Positions 1 through 10,175 of a DNA stretch of 64,000 nt are shown here, piece by piece; positions within the stretch are counted from its first letter, which is position 1, and every line of letters starts with the position of its first letter. A program made the translations under genes and the position numbers. Below the pieces are notes generated by a model that did not search any database, was not told the DNA's origin, and was given only the letters and a program-made list of their open reading frames with translations. Origin of the DNA: Arthrobacter koreensis. Its GTDB lineage: Bacteria > Actinomycetota > Actinomycetes > Actinomycetales > Micrococcaceae. The DNA lies in the NCBI RefSeq assembly GCF_009193255.1, contig NZ_WACG01000002.1:558001-622000 (forward strand), read 5' to 3'.

Positions 1-434
1 TGCACATGGATGAGCTGGCCTTCGGACACGCGGAACGACGGGCGGTCCACGCGGGCGCCGTCAACCATGATGTGGCGGTGCACAACCAGCTGGCGGGCCT
101 GGGCGATCGTCCGGGCGAAGCCGGCACGCAGCACGAGGGCGTCAAGACGCATCTCGAGAAGCTCGATCAGGTTTTCACCGGTCAGACCGGCGGTGCGGCG
201 GGCTTCTTCGAAGACACGGGTCATCTGTGCTTCGCGGATGCCGTACTGTGCGCGCAGGCGCTGCTTTTCGCGCAGGCGGACTGCGTAGTCGCTGTCCTGC
301 TTGCGGCGTGCGCGGCCGTGCTCACCCGGGGGGTAAGGCCGGCGCTCGAAGTACTTTGCTGCCTTGGGGGTCAAAGCAATGCCGAGGGCGCGCGAAGCGC
401 GAGCCTGACGGCGTGCACGTGTTGAATTAGCCAC
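1..434 (-). CDS. rpsD: 30S ribosomal protein S4 (partial, C-terminus outside window)
   Basis: Small-subunit primary assembly protein that binds 16S rRNA. On the minus strand the translation opens with ANSTRARRQARASRALGIAL and continues through YFERRPYPPGEHGR and an S4 RNA-binding domain segment (LELRLDALV-like, VVHHIMVDGARV). This is the characteristic S4 order. The start is the GTG at 434, chosen because AAAGGTGA lies just upstream. The 3' end runs off the window edge, so about 144 residues are visible of roughly 200. The gene stands apart from other ribosomal genes, with rarA upstream in the same direction, as is common in Micrococcales. Confidence 0.95.
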   Translation of the reverse strand, partial: MANSTRARRQARASRALGIALTPKAAKYFERRPYPPGEHGRARRKQDSDYAVRLREKQRLRAQYGIREAQMTRVFEEARRTAGLTGENLIELLEMRLDALVLRAGFARTIAQARQLVVHRHIMVDGARVDRPSFRVSEGQLIHV

Positions 435-712
435 GTTCACCTTTCACTGTTTTGGCGGTTTTGCCGTACGCGCCGGGAGAACCCGCCGTGCACGGCTAAT
501 ACGTAGTCACTGGCCTCCATTAGGGAGAGCTCCGGCCAACCGCTGCCTTCTGCTGCAACGCAGTTACGGGACACAGTTCCACCGCATCCGGAAGTAAATC
601 CGGCTGGTTAGTGGGATGGTCCGGCAGTGCGCTTGCCAGTCAACCAACAATGCTAGCACGCACCGGGCCCTCCGAGCGGGGGTGCCGGCGCCGCCCCGGC
701 GGACGTTTCCGC
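435..712 (-). promoter_or_regulatory. rpsD upstream leader region
   Basis: A 278-bp gene-free stretch between rarA and rpsD. It must carry the rpsD promoter and leader, or the read-through from rarA. It contains a perfect 12-bp palindrome (GCCGTGCACGGC, 485-496) and a short hairpin CCGGA/TCCGG near 590-605. S4 often autoregulates through its own mRNA leader in bacteria, so a leader structure is possible. I cannot match it to a named S4 leader class, and that reading is inference only. Confidence 0.3.
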
Positions 713-2107
<1,395 letters not shown>

Positions 2108-2163
2108 GCTTCAAGGCTACCCGTGCCCTCTCCCCCCGCGTTTCCGCCCGTCCCGCAATCGAA

Positions 2164-2211
2164 ATGACAGAAACTGCACGTATGGGGCTCCATACGTGCA
2201 GTTTCTGTCAT
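2164..2211. repeat. Perfect 22-bp inverted repeat with 4-nt loop
   Basis: The arm ATGACAGAAACTGCACGTAT(GG) at 2164-2185 is exactly reverse-complemented at 2190-2211, with only GGCT between. It starts 11 nt after the stop of the PhzF gene on the minus strand and could end that transcript: the minus strand continues TTTCGATT after the stem, a weak T-rich tail. The perfection and length exceed what termination needs, so it may be a dispersed palindromic element. No second copy was seen in this window. Confidence 0.85.
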
Positions 2212-2221
2212 CTGGATGGGA

Positions 2222-3058
2222 CTAGAGGGAAACGGAGCCGTCGATGCAGGTGACAGACTCCCCGCCGATCCAGATGCGCCCCTCGCGGGTGAAGACCCTG
2301 ACCAGCCCGGAGCGGTGGACAGCGGTGCCCTGGGTGACGGTGTAGCGTTCCTCGGCGATTCCGTCGCCGATCAGCCACTGGGCCAGTCCGGCGTTGAGGC
2401 TTCCGGTAACCGGATCCTCGGACACGCCCAGGCCGGGCGCGAACGCGCGGACCTCGAAGTCCGTCTCGGCTGATTCCGGCTGCGGGCCAATCACACCCAC
2501 CCGAAGGTCGCCGATGGCGGCGTGGTCCGGACGCAGCGAAAGTACGGTCTCCGCATCCGGGAGCAGCAGGCCCAGCCAGCCGGGACCATTGTCCACCCAC
2601 TGGTGTCCGCGGACCTGGTCCGGAGTAAGCCCCAGTGCAGCCGTCACGCGCGCCAGTGTCCCTTCCTCCACCGGCCCGGTGCGGATCAGCCGGGGAGCCG
2701 CAAACGCCGCCAGGCCCGCGTTGACGCGCAGGGGCACCAGCCCGATTCCGCATTCCTGCACCACCAGCCCGGGCTTGATCGGTGTGTTGCCGGCCTCGGT
2801 CCACGCGTGGCAGGTTCCCAGCGTCGGATGTCCGGCGAACGGAATCTCCCCGCCGGGCGTGAAGATCCGCACCCGGTAATCCGCCTCGTCCTGCGTAGCC
2901 GGAAGGACAAAAGTGGTTTCGGAGAGGTTCGTCCAGCGGGCGAACTGCAGCATCGCCTCGTCGTCGAGGTCTTCTCCATCCAGGACCACGGCCAGCGGGT
3001 TGCCCTGATACGGCTTGCTGCCGAAGACGTCTACCTGTTTGAACCAGCGTTGTCTCAT
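2222..3058 (-). CDS. PhzF family isomerase/epimerase-like protein (copy 1)
   Basis: 278-residue member of the PhzF/diaminopimelate-epimerase fold family. PhzF isomerises dihydro-3-hydroxyanthranilate, but most family members have unknown substrates. Visible motifs are VDVFGSKPYQGNPLAVVL at the N-terminus, the catalytic-Glu segment WTNLSETTF near residue 45, FTPGGEIPFAGHPTLGT, and EDPVTGSLNAGLAQWL in the second half-domain. The start is ATG 3058; the frame is open further upstream, but that region is non-coding in character. It is a clear paralogue of the gene at 3891-4748. No other phenazine genes are nearby, so phenazine synthesis should not be inferred. Confidence 0.9.
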   Translation of the reverse strand: MRQRWFKQVDVFGSKPYQGNPLAVVLDGEDLDDEAMLQFARWTNLSETTFVLPATQDEADYRVRIFTPGGEIPFAGHPTLGTCHAWTEAGNTPIKPGLVVQECGIGLVPLRVNAGLAAFAAPRLIRTGPVEEGTLARVTAALGLTPDQVRGHQWVDNGPGWLGLLLPDAETVLSLRPDHAAIGDLRVGVIGPQPESAETDFEVRAFAPGLGVSEDPVTGSLNAGLAQWLIGDGIAEERYTVTQGTAVHRSGLVRVFTREGRIWIGGESVTCIDGSVSL

Positions 3059-3179
3059 GCGGACACTGTAATGGCTGTCTGCGGGAGTGCGGGAAGACGT
3101 GCCGTTACGAAGTGTTGCCCGGCATGCCCGTAATGTGACGGATGTTTGCCCCGGGACATTCTGGCTCCTAGATTGGTAG

Positions 3180-3300
3180 CCAGAATCAAGAGTTCCAGCC
3201 ACAGGCCCTGGCCGGCTGGACGGCAACCCTCTCGCCGTAGCGGGGTGCTCCAGGTGACGATTCGGCCGTTCCGGTGGATCTCCCGGTCCGGCAAGTACAG
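3180..3300 (+). ncRNA. SAM-IV-like riboswitch
   Basis: Leader RNA upstream of the flavin reductase gene. It carries the SAM-I/SAM-IV-type core: P1 strands GAATC (3183-3187) and GATTC (3259-3263), AAGAGTTCCAGCC, CGGCAACCCTC around 3221-3231, and GGGGTGCTCCAGGTGA at 3242-3257. A downstream stem and the terminal GGCAAGTACAG (about 3290-3300) fit the extra 3' element and pseudoknot of the actinobacterial SAM-IV class. SAM-IV senses S-adenosylmethionine and normally lowers expression of sulfur or methionine genes. An inverted repeat ATTCTGGCT/AGCCAGAAT at 3159-3186 overlaps its 5' edge. Confidence 0.75.
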
Positions 3301-3354
3301 CGCTGGCCTTCCGCGGTTCACGCAGGAGGCTGCGCGTCAGGCAGAGGAATCTCG

Positions 3355-3861
3355 ATGGCACTTGAAACCGATCTCCATCCCAACGCACTGCGCCAGGCCT
3401 TTGGACGCTTCCCATCCGGCATTGCAGCCCTCTGCGCGGAAATCGACGGCGCACCGCAGGGAATCGTGGCTTCCTCCTTCACCGTCGGCGTCTCCATGGA
3501 TCCGCCCCTGGTCATGTTCGCGGTGCAGAACACTTCCCGCACCTGGCCGGTTCTGCGGACTGCCGGACGGATTGGCGTGTCTGTCCTGGGCACGGGGCAC
3601 GACGGCGTCTGCCGCCAGATCGCTTCCCGCGACGGCGACCGCTTTGCCGGGCTGAGCCTGCACAAAGCCGAAACGGGCGTCCTGTTCCTGGACGAGGCCG
3701 CCCTCTGGCTCGAAACGTCAGTCGAGAACGAGATACCTGCCGGGGATCACGCCGTCGTCCTGCTCCGCGTCCACGGCTACTCAACCCACGACGGCGCACA
3801 TGAGCCGCTGGTCTTCCACGGCTCTGCCTTCCGGAATCTCGCGGTTCCGGCATTTGCCTGA
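3355..3861 (+). CDS. Flavin reductase family protein
   Basis: 168-residue flavin reductase-like FMN-binding (split-barrel) protein. Such proteins use NAD(P)H to reduce FMN/FAD for a partner monooxygenase. Family signatures are LRQAFGRFPSGIAALCA, the flavin-binding stretch GIVASSFTVGVSMDPPLVMFAV, SRTWPVL, and a C-terminal GDHAVVLLRVHGY. The start is ATG 3355 with AGAGG just upstream. The same frame is open further upstream but runs over the riboswitch. It lies directly behind a SAM-IV-like RNA, which suggests a role in sulfur assimilation (for example feeding a two-component sulfonate or methionine-related monooxygenase). No monooxygenase partner is adjacent. Confidence 0.9.
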   Translation: MALETDLHPNALRQAFGRFPSGIAALCAEIDGAPQGIVASSFTVGVSMDPPLVMFAVQNTSRTWPVLRTAGRIGVSVLGTGHDGVCRQIASRDGDRFAGLSLHKAETGVLFLDEAALWLETSVENEIPAGDHAVVLLRVHGYSTHDGAHEPLVFHGSAFRNLAVPAFA

Positions 3862-3890
3862 GCCGGCACCCACTTCACTAAGCTCAGATA

Positions 3891-4748
3891 GTGACTCCCG
3901 AAACTCCCGCGTCCGACCGCCCGTTCGCCCAGATTGATGTGTTCAGTTCCGAGGCCTTCGGCGGCAATCCGCTCGCCGTCGTCCTTGAATCCTCCGGGCT
4001 CAGCACCGCCCGGATGCAGCAGTTTGCGAACTGGACCAACCTGGCCGAGACCACGTTCCTCCTCCCGCCAACGGATCCGCAGGCCGACTACCGTGTCCGG
4101 ATCTTCACGCCCACCGAGGAGCTGCCGTTCGCCGGGCATCCCACCCTCGGCTCTGCCCATGCCTGGCTGGAAGCCGGAGGCAAACCCCGGCATGAAGGCA
4201 TCCTCGTCCAGGAATCCGCCGCCGGCCTGGTGCGGATCAAGGCGGACGACGCCGGCCTGCTGGCCTTCGCGGCTCCGGAACTGACACGGTTCGGGCCTGT
4301 TGCCCGGGACGTCCTGGACCGTGTGGCGGCCGGCCTGGGGCTTCCCCGTGATGCGCTGAAGGACGCTGCCTGGCTGGTCAACGGGCCAGAGTGGATCGGT
4401 GTGCTGCTCGAATCGGCAGCTCAGGTACTGGCCATCCGGCCCGACTACCCGGCCATGGCCGGCCTGGCCGTCGGCGTCATCGGCCCGCACCCCGGCGGCG
4501 CCGCGAGCGAGTTTGAAGTACGCACCTTCATCTCCGATGAGCTTCCCTGTGAGGACCCCGTGACGGGGAGTTTCAACGCCGGTGCAGCTCAGTGGCTGAT
4601 TGGCAGTGGAAGGGCGCCGTCGACGTACACCGCCGCGCAGGGGACGGTCCTGGGCCGAACCGGCCGCGTCCAGGTGGAAGCCGACAGCGGGGACATTTGG
4701 GTGGGCGGCGAGTCCAGGACCCTCATCTCCGGGACCATCAGGATCTGA
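3891..4748 (+). CDS. PhzF family isomerase/epimerase-like protein (copy 2)
   Basis: 285-residue PhzF-fold protein starting at GTG 3891, 29 nt after the flavin reductase and in the same direction, so probably under the same riboswitch. Motifs match copy 1: IDVFSSEAFGGNPLAVVLES, WTNLAETTFLLP with the catalytic Glu, FTPTEELPFAGHPTLGS and EDPVTGSFNAGAAQWL. The two copies differ enough to be an old duplication. The substrate is unknown. A strong hairpin follows the gene. Confidence 0.9.
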   Translation: MTPETPASDRPFAQIDVFSSEAFGGNPLAVVLESSGLSTARMQQFANWTNLAETTFLLPPTDPQADYRVRIFTPTEELPFAGHPTLGSAHAWLEAGGKPRHEGILVQESAAGLVRIKADDAGLLAFAAPELTRFGPVARDVLDRVAAGLGLPRDALKDAAWLVNGPEWIGVLLESAAQVLAIRPDYPAMAGLAVGVIGPHPGGAASEFEVRTFISDELPCEDPVTGSFNAGAAQWLIGSGRAPSTYTAAQGTVLGRTGRVQVEADSGDIWVGGESRTLISGTIRI

Positions 4749-4756
4749 TGCGCCGG

Positions 4757-4798
4757 CCCGGTGGTGTGCGTCGCTGCCTCCGGACGCGCACCACCGGG
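4757..4798. terminator. Hairpin between convergent genes (likely bidirectional terminator)
   Basis: CCCGGTGGTGTGCGTC (4757-4772) pairs with GACGCGCACCACCGGG (4783-4798), with one G-U wobble. It sits between the stop of the PhzF gene (4748) and the stop of the convergent metalloprotease gene (4806). There is no long T tract on either side. Confidence 0.75.
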
Positions 4799-4805
4799 GG
4801 CTCAG

Positions 4806-7800
4806 CTAGGCATCAAGTCCCACCCGGAACAGCACAGCCAGACTGTCGGAATTCAGTGCGGCCAGTCCCGGATTCGCAGCTGCCTGGAGTCCGGTCCAGA
4901 TTTGGTTTGCGCCCGAGTTCTTCGCGTACATGCCGGCGAATCCCCGGTCCCGGTAGAAGTCGAGGTAGCTCGAGACGGCGCTCTTGATGTGCCCGTCAGC
5001 CTCCGGAAGCCATACCTGGGATCCGTCAGCCGGTGCGCACGGCGCTGCCTTTACCGGAGTTGCCGGCACCAGGCACAGGTCGGGGCGGGCCTGGCTGTGG
5101 ATGGCGCCGCGGGTGTCCATGAACCAGCGCTGCTCATCCGTATCCGCGCAGGCGTTCTTGCTGATGGGCACGGTGACGCCGAGGTCCTCCCCCAACACCA
5201 GGCAGTGGCCGTTGTTGACCTGCAACCGGCTGCCCTCCGGCAGGTACTTCTCGGAGCTTTCCATGAATCCATTCGCGGCCAGGAGGGATTTGAGCTCTGC
5301 TGCGGCAGCCGGGTCCCCGGCTTCAAGGCCTGCTCCGTTCACCCGGATAAACGCGTCCGTTGACGCAACGGCGAAATCCAGGCCGGCGATAGTAGCGAGA
5401 CTGGCCGCGCTCAGCACGGCCGTCCCGGGGCTGCCGGCCGCAGCCAGCCCGGTCCAGACCTGGTTGGAGCCGTTTGTCCTCCCGTACATTCCCGCAATTC
5501 CCTGGTTGCGGTAGAAGTCCAGATAGCTCGAGACAGCGCTCTTGAGGTGTCCGTCAGCTTCCTGGATCCACACCTGGGCTCCCGACGTCCGGGCACACGG
5601 GGACGTGCTGACCGGCGTTCCGGCCACCAGGCACAGGTCAGGACGCAGTTCGCTGTGAATGGCTCCGCGCGCATCCTGGAACCAGCGCTGGGCGGCCGTG
5701 TCGGCGCACAGCGTTTTGTCCTTGGGCACGGTGACGCCGAGGTCTTCTCCCAGCACCAGGCAGTGGCCGCCGTCTACCAGCAGGCTTCCACCCGCAGGGA
5801 GCACCCGGGTGGTGCTCTCGGTGAAACCGGCTGTGTCCAGCAGCGAGAACAGTTCAGCGGTCACGGCCGCATTCCCCGACTCGAGCGGCTCCTGGTTGAG
5901 CCGGATGAAAGCGTCCACCGAGGCGGCGGTCTCCGTCTGCGCCAGGACAGAATCGGCGATGTCCCGGGCGGCCGGACTGAGTCCCCGCAGATCGTCCTTC
6001 CAGCTCGCCAGGAGCACGGTTCCCTCGGTATCCAGCACCGGCGCCGCGCGGCCTGCTACGGCCTGCAGCTTCGCCTCAAGCTCCGGCAGCTCAACGGCCC
6101 GCAGGGCTTCGTACCCGGCGTCCTGCCCAATCACCACGGCGGGACGCAGCGGTTCCTGGTTCGGCGCAATTGAAATCGAGTTGCCCAGCTTGGTGGTTGT
6201 CCCGTTGATGCGGCAGTAGATCGATGCCCCGGACGGCTGGTCGGAATGCGCCAGGTTGACGTTGAACTGCTTGACACCGTCGCTGGCCTGCAGCGCGGTC
6301 CTATCCACCCGGCCGTCGGCGAAGGTGACCTCAAGCCAGCAGCGGCGGGTTGAATCCGTGGTTGCGGTATCCGCCTGCGGAAGGCGGAAAACGTTGCCGT
6401 AGTTGCTGCGGAACGCGGGGTAGAGGACTGTTTGCTCCGGCTTCGCAGGGTTGTACCCGCCCAGCAGGGTGTAGACCGGAACCCCTACCGCTGTAGGCCG
6501 GGGAGCCGAAAATGCCGGTGTCTTCACCTTCGCATCGACATACTGACCGGCGGCGGCGTCCCAGTCCCGGTAGCCGCTGGGATAGGCGAGGTCCGGAACC
6601 ACGGTGCGCAGGGAGCGCTGGGTGATGTCGGTGCTGTAACCGGTGACATGGGTGTAGCGGGAAAGGGTGCTGGAATTGCTGCCGCCGGACATGGTGTCAC
6701 GGTGGTAGTTGTAGATCCCCTGGTAGTTTTGGCTGAACTTTCCGGCGCTTAGGTCGAATCCCTCGGCCGTGAAAGCGGTGTTCGAGGACAGGTTGGACCG
6801 CATCCGGTCCCGGTAGGCAATGTAGCCCCAGCCGCTTTCGCTGTGGTGGCTCGCATTGATGACCCGTTCGTCGCCCTGCTTGGACGTGTCGACCCCCGGG
6901 TAGTGCCCCAGCCCGTAGGAATGGCCGAGTTCGTGGCTGAGCTCGTTGCCCACCGAGTCATACAGGGTTGCCATGCCGTTGCCGCCGCTGAGTCCGTGCC
7001 GGTGTACCCCGTTGGCGTAGTTTCCGGCGGAGTGGTGGATGATCCGCTGGTTGAACGTGCCGGGCTGCCTCTGGTCCATGGGTCCGCTGGTGGTGCCGAA
7101 GTTAGCAAGGTTTATGCCCGTGCTCACCTGGGCCTTGCCAACGTTCTCCCGCAGGTCCCCGGAATAGACATCGCCATTGACGGCGCTCTTTTCCTCGTAG
7201 ACCGTTCCGGACGCCACAATGACCTTATCCAGGCGTACCGGTTCGTAAATGGCCATGGTCAGTTTTGATACCGGAATTGTCTGGAAGTAGTCAGACCCCG
7301 ACTTCTCGGGCTCATTGAACATGTAATGCCCGCTGGATTCCGGATAATCGGTGAGCATGCCGAGCTGAATGGAGCTGATCACCATTTCCGCCGGTGCCGC
7401 GAATTCGATGCCCGCACGTTCCAGCACCCCGCTGCCCTTGTCCGTTTCGAAGGTCAGTTCAAGTCCGGGCTTCATCCAGTTCCAGGGCAGCTCGGCGGTC
7501 CAGGCTGTTGAGGAATAGGCGACGTCCGGCCTGTTCTGCGTGATGTCCATGTCCGAGCGGGGAATCTGTGCCGGCGGTGCCAGTTCCATAGTTCCCTGCA
7601 AGGCTCCGTTCACGGTGGCCGTGACGCTGGCCCGCGCTGCCCCGGACTCCGGAGAGAAGAGGACCAATGCAGCCCGGTCCGTCACCAGTGACGGCATTCT
7701 TGCCGCAGTGTTGCCGGCAGGGTTGATCGTATGGCTTTGGGCGAATTGGACCTGGCCCCGGAGGACGCCGGCGAGGTCGTTCCGTAGCTCGCGCGGGGCT

Positions 7801-8024
7801 CCGGACGCCGTCGTGTCGTAGAAACCGGCTATGTCGAGCGGGAGCTGCGATTCCGTGGAGCCGGTGGCTGCAGTGTCCTTCCCGGGGGTTTGCGGTATCT
7901 CCGTGGCGAATCCGGTGATGCCCAGGACCAAGGCGGCGCTCAGCGACGCCGTGGTCAGGCGGCTGCCCAGGGAATGTGTTTTTGGTGCGGTGCGATGTCG
8001 TTCTCGCGCAGGTTGAGACTTCAT
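4806..8024 (-). CDS. Secreted M66-like metalloprotease with two C-terminal lectin-like repeats
   Basis: 1072-residue exported protein with an N-terminal signal peptide (basic start, then TASLSAALVLGITGFA). The catalytic motif HELGHSYGLGH near residue 360 is the HExxHxxGxxH zinc site of the M66 (StcE/TagA) class, with ASHHSESGWGY downstream. Residues ~700-1072 hold two tandem ~187-residue repeats. Each begins DAFIR.N, contains GHCLVLGEDLGVTVP, a DLCLV..TP segment and QVW motifs as in ricin-B-type lectins, and ends SYLDFYR. Characterised M66 enzymes cleave mucin-type glycoproteins, so binding and cleaving a glycosylated or polysaccharide-bound substrate is a reasonable inference. The start is ATG 8024, with AGGA upstream. 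Confidence 0.85.
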   Translation of the reverse strand: MKSQPARERHRTAPKTHSLGSRLTTASLSAALVLGITGFATEIPQTPGKDTAATGSTESQLPLDIAGFYDTTASGAPRELRNDLAGVLRGQVQFAQSHTINPAGNTAARMPSLVTDRAALVLFSPESGAARASVTATVNGALQGTMELAPPAQIPRSDMDITQNRPDVAYSSTAWTAELPWNWMKPGLELTFETDKGSGVLERAGIEFAAPAEMVISSIQLGMLTDYPESSGHYMFNEPEKSGSDYFQTIPVSKLTMAIYEPVRLDKVIVASGTVYEEKSAVNGDVYSGDLRENVGKAQVSTGINLANFGTTSGPMDQRQPGTFNQRIIHHSAGNYANGVHRHGLSGGNGMATLYDSVGNELSHELGHSYGLGHYPGVDTSKQGDERVINASHHSESGWGYIAYRDRMRSNLSSNTAFTAEGFDLSAGKFSQNYQGIYNYHRDTMSGGSNSSTLSRYTHVTGYSTDITQRSLRTVVPDLAYPSGYRDWDAAAGQYVDAKVKTPAFSAPRPTAVGVPVYTLLGGYNPAKPEQTVLYPAFRSNYGNVFRLPQADTATTDSTRRCWLEVTFADGRVDRTALQASDGVKQFNVNLAHSDQPSGASIYCRINGTTTKLGNSISIAPNQEPLRPAVVIGQDAGYEALRAVELPELEAKLQAVAGRAAPVLDTEGTVLLASWKDDLRGLSPAARDIADSVLAQTETAASVDAFIRLNQEPLESGNAAVTAELFSLLDTAGFTESTTRVLPAGGSLLVDGGHCLVLGEDLGVTVPKDKTLCADTAAQRWFQDARGAIHSELRPDLCLVAGTPVSTSPCARTSGAQVWIQEADGHLKSAVSSYLDFYRNQGIAGMYGRTNGSNQVWTGLAAAGSPGTAVLSAASLATIAGLDFAVASTDAFIRVNGAGLEAGDPAAAAELKSLLAANGFMESSEKYLPEGSRLQVNNGHCLVLGEDLGVTVPISKNACADTDEQRWFMDTRGAIHSQARPDLCLVPATPVKAAPCAPADGSQVWLPEADGHIKSAVSSYLDFYRDRGFAGMYAKNSGANQIWTGLQAAANPGLAALNSDSLAVLFRVGLDA

Positions 8025-8216
8025 TCGTATTCCTAGCTGGCCCGCGGTAATTCGACGATGCGGCAGGTAGCCGGGTGCGGACAGAAAATTATCGCCTTGA
8101 GGACACTACGAATGAACGATGGGCCGCGGGAATAGTAAAGACCGAAAAACGTCCGTTGAGTGGCACATTAGCCCAATACACAAAGTACGCTTCCCATTTA
8201 GCATGGACCGGAAAAC

Positions 8217-8255
8217 ACAAATACCCGGCCACCGAATCGGCGGCCGGGTATTTGT
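8217..8255 (-). terminator. Rho-independent terminator of aspS
   Basis: A 14-bp perfect stem (8217-8230 with 8242-8255; ACAAATACCCGGCC and its complement) lies 10 nt past the aspS stop. On the minus strand it is followed by a T-rich tail GTGTTTTCC. It separates aspS from the protease promoter region (8025-8216), where I see no gene. Confidence 0.88.
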
Positions 8256-8265
8256 CTGGATAAGG

Positions 8266-10047
8266 CTAGGAGGCTGGCTTGTCCTGCTTCTTCTCCGGCT
8301 TGAAGTCCACGCCGGCTTCCTTGCGCTGCTGGGCGCTGATCGGAGCCGGAGCGGAGGTCAGCGGATCGTAGCCGCCGCCGGACTTCGGGAAGGCGATGAC
8401 GTCGCGGATCGAGTCGGCGCCGGCCAGCAGCGCCACCACACGGTCCCAGCCGAAGGCGATGCCGCCGTGCGGCGGAGCGCCGTACTTGAAACCTTCAAGC
8501 AGGAAGCCGAACTGTTCCTGGGCGGTCTCCTCGGAGATGCCCATGACCTTGAAGACACGTTCCTGCACGTCGCGGCGGTGGATACGGATTGAACCGCCGC
8601 CAATTTCGTTGCCGTTGCAGACGATGTCGTAGGCGTAGGCCAGGGCGGAGCCGGGATCGGTGTCGAAGGTGTCCAGGAACTCGGGCTTCGGGGAGGTGAA
8701 GGCGTGGTGCACTGCGGTCCACTCGCCTTCACCGGCGGCTACGTCCCCGGCTGCCACTGCTGCGGCGGCGGGCTCGAACATCGGGGCGTCAACGATCCAG
8801 ACGAATGCCCAGTCCTTCGGGTCGATCAAGCCGGTGCGGTGGCCGATTTCAACGCGGGCAGCGCCAAGCAGGGCACGGGCTTCGGAAGTCTGGCCGGCAG
8901 CGAAGAAGATGCAGTCGCCGGGCTTGGCGCCGACCTTTTCGGCCAGGTTCTCACGCTCGAAGTCGGTGAGGTTCTTGGCGACCGGACCGGTGAGGGTGCC
9001 GTCTTCCTGGACCAGCACGTAGGCCAGGCCCTTGGCGCCGCGCTGCTTGGCCCATTCCTGCCAGGCATCGAGGGTGCGCCGGGCCTGAGAGGCACCGCCG
9101 GGCATCACCACGGCACCGACGTAGGGCGCCTGGAAGACGCGGAACGTGGTGTCCTTGAAGAACTCGGTGAGCTCAGTCAGTTCCAGGCCGAAGCGCAGGT
9201 CCGGCTTGTCGGAGCCGTAGCGGGCCATGGCATCCGCGTAGGTCATCCGGGCGATCGGGGTCTGGATCTCGACGCCGATCAGCTTCCAGAGCGACTTCAC
9301 GATCTGCTCGCCGAGGGCAATGATGTCATCCTCTTCGACGAAGCTCGCCTCGATATCCAGCTGCGTGAACTCCGGCTGGCGGTCGGCACGGAAGTCTTCG
9401 TCGCGGTAGCAGCGGGCAATCTGGTAGTACTTCTCGAACCCGCCCACCTGCAGCAGCTGCTTGAACAGCTGCGGGGACTGCGGGAGCGCGTACCAGGAGC
9501 CGGGGGCCAGCCGTGCCGGGACCACGAAGTCGCGGGCACCCTCGGGAGTGGAGCGCGTCAGCGTGGGGGTTTCGATCTCCACGAAGCCCTCGTCGTGGAG
9601 CAGTTCACGGGCCACGCGGTTGGCCTCGGAGCGAAGCCGCATGGCGGCGGCGGGAGCCGGACGGCGCAGGTCCAGGTAGCGGTGCTTCAGGCGTGCTTCC
9701 TCGCCCACCTCCACGTGCTCGTCGATCTGGAACGGCAGCGGGTCGGAAGTGTTGAGGATGACGACGTCGTCCGCAATGACCTCTATCTCGCCGGTGGCGA
9801 GGGCGGGGTTCTCGTTGCCTTCGGGACGGCGCTCGACCTTGCCGGTGATCTGCAGGACGTACTCATTGCGCAGGCCGTGGAAGACGTCCTCTTCACGGAC
9901 AACAACCTGGGCAACGCCGGAGGCATCACGCAGGTCAAGGAAGGCTACGCCTCCGTGGTCCCGGCGGCGGGCAACCCAGCCGGCCAGGGTGACAGTCTGT
10001 CCAATATGCTCGGCCCTCAGGGAACCAAGGGCATGTGTGCGCAGCAC
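8266..10047 (-). CDS. aspS: Aspartate-tRNA ligase
   Basis: 593-residue class II synthetase that charges tRNA-Asp. The N-terminal OB fold carries [19 protein letters not shown]. Class II motif 2 is [19 protein letters not shown] and motif 3 is [13 protein letters not shown] near the C-terminus. The bacterial GAD insertion domain lies between them ([19 protein letters not shown]). The start is GTG 10047 ([10 protein letters not shown]), chosen because GAAAGGA sits at the right distance; an in-frame ATG further upstream would add a non-conserved leader. The length is normal. It is divergent from the APC permease gene. Confidence 0.96.
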   Translation of the reverse strand: MLRTHALGSLRAEHIGQTVTLAGWVARRRDHGGVAFLDLRDASGVAQVVVREEDVFHGLRNEYVLQITGKVERRPEGNENPALATGEIEVIADDVVILNTSDPLPFQIDEHVEVGEEARLKHRYLDLRRPAPAAAMRLRSEANRVARELLHDEGFVEIETPTLTRSTPEGARDFVVPARLAPGSWYALPQSPQLFKQLLQVGGFEKYYQIARCYRDEDFRADRQPEFTQLDIEASFVEEDDIIALGEQIVKSLWKLIGVEIQTPIARMTYADAMARYGSDKPDLRFGLELTELTEFFKDTTFRVFQAPYVGAVVMPGGASQARRTLDAWQEWAKQRGAKGLAYVLVQEDGTLTGPVAKNLTDFERENLAEKVGAKPGDCIFFAAGQTSEARALLGAARVEIGHRTGLIDPKDWAFVWIVDAPMFEPAAAAVAAGDVAAGEGEWTAVHHAFTSPKPEFLDTFDTDPGSALAYAYDIVCNGNEIGGGSIRIHRRDVQERVFKVMGISEETAQEQFGFLLEGFKYGAPPHGGIAFGWDRVVALLAGADSIRDVIAFPKSGGGYDPLTSAPAPISAQQRKEAGVDFKPEKKQDKPAS

Positions 10048-10175
10048 AGCAGTCCTTTCAACTTCGATTGGTTGCGGAAACCACCTGTTTCCGCCCATTG
10101 TGAGTAGAGATCTTCTTCGAGTTTACCGGTGTTCCCCGCGCTTCCCGGCCAAGGGCTGACCGATTGGAGGCCCGT

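Noticed and set aside
3274-3354. In-frame upstream extension of the flavin reductase
   Set aside because: It runs over the riboswitch's 3' element and lacks conservation with the family. ATG 3355 has its own ribosome site.
8704-10107. 467-residue plus-strand open frame over aspS
   Set aside because: It is the antisense shadow of aspS, whose motifs are unmistakable on the other strand. The similar long frame at 49435-51198 over rel is rejected for the same reason.
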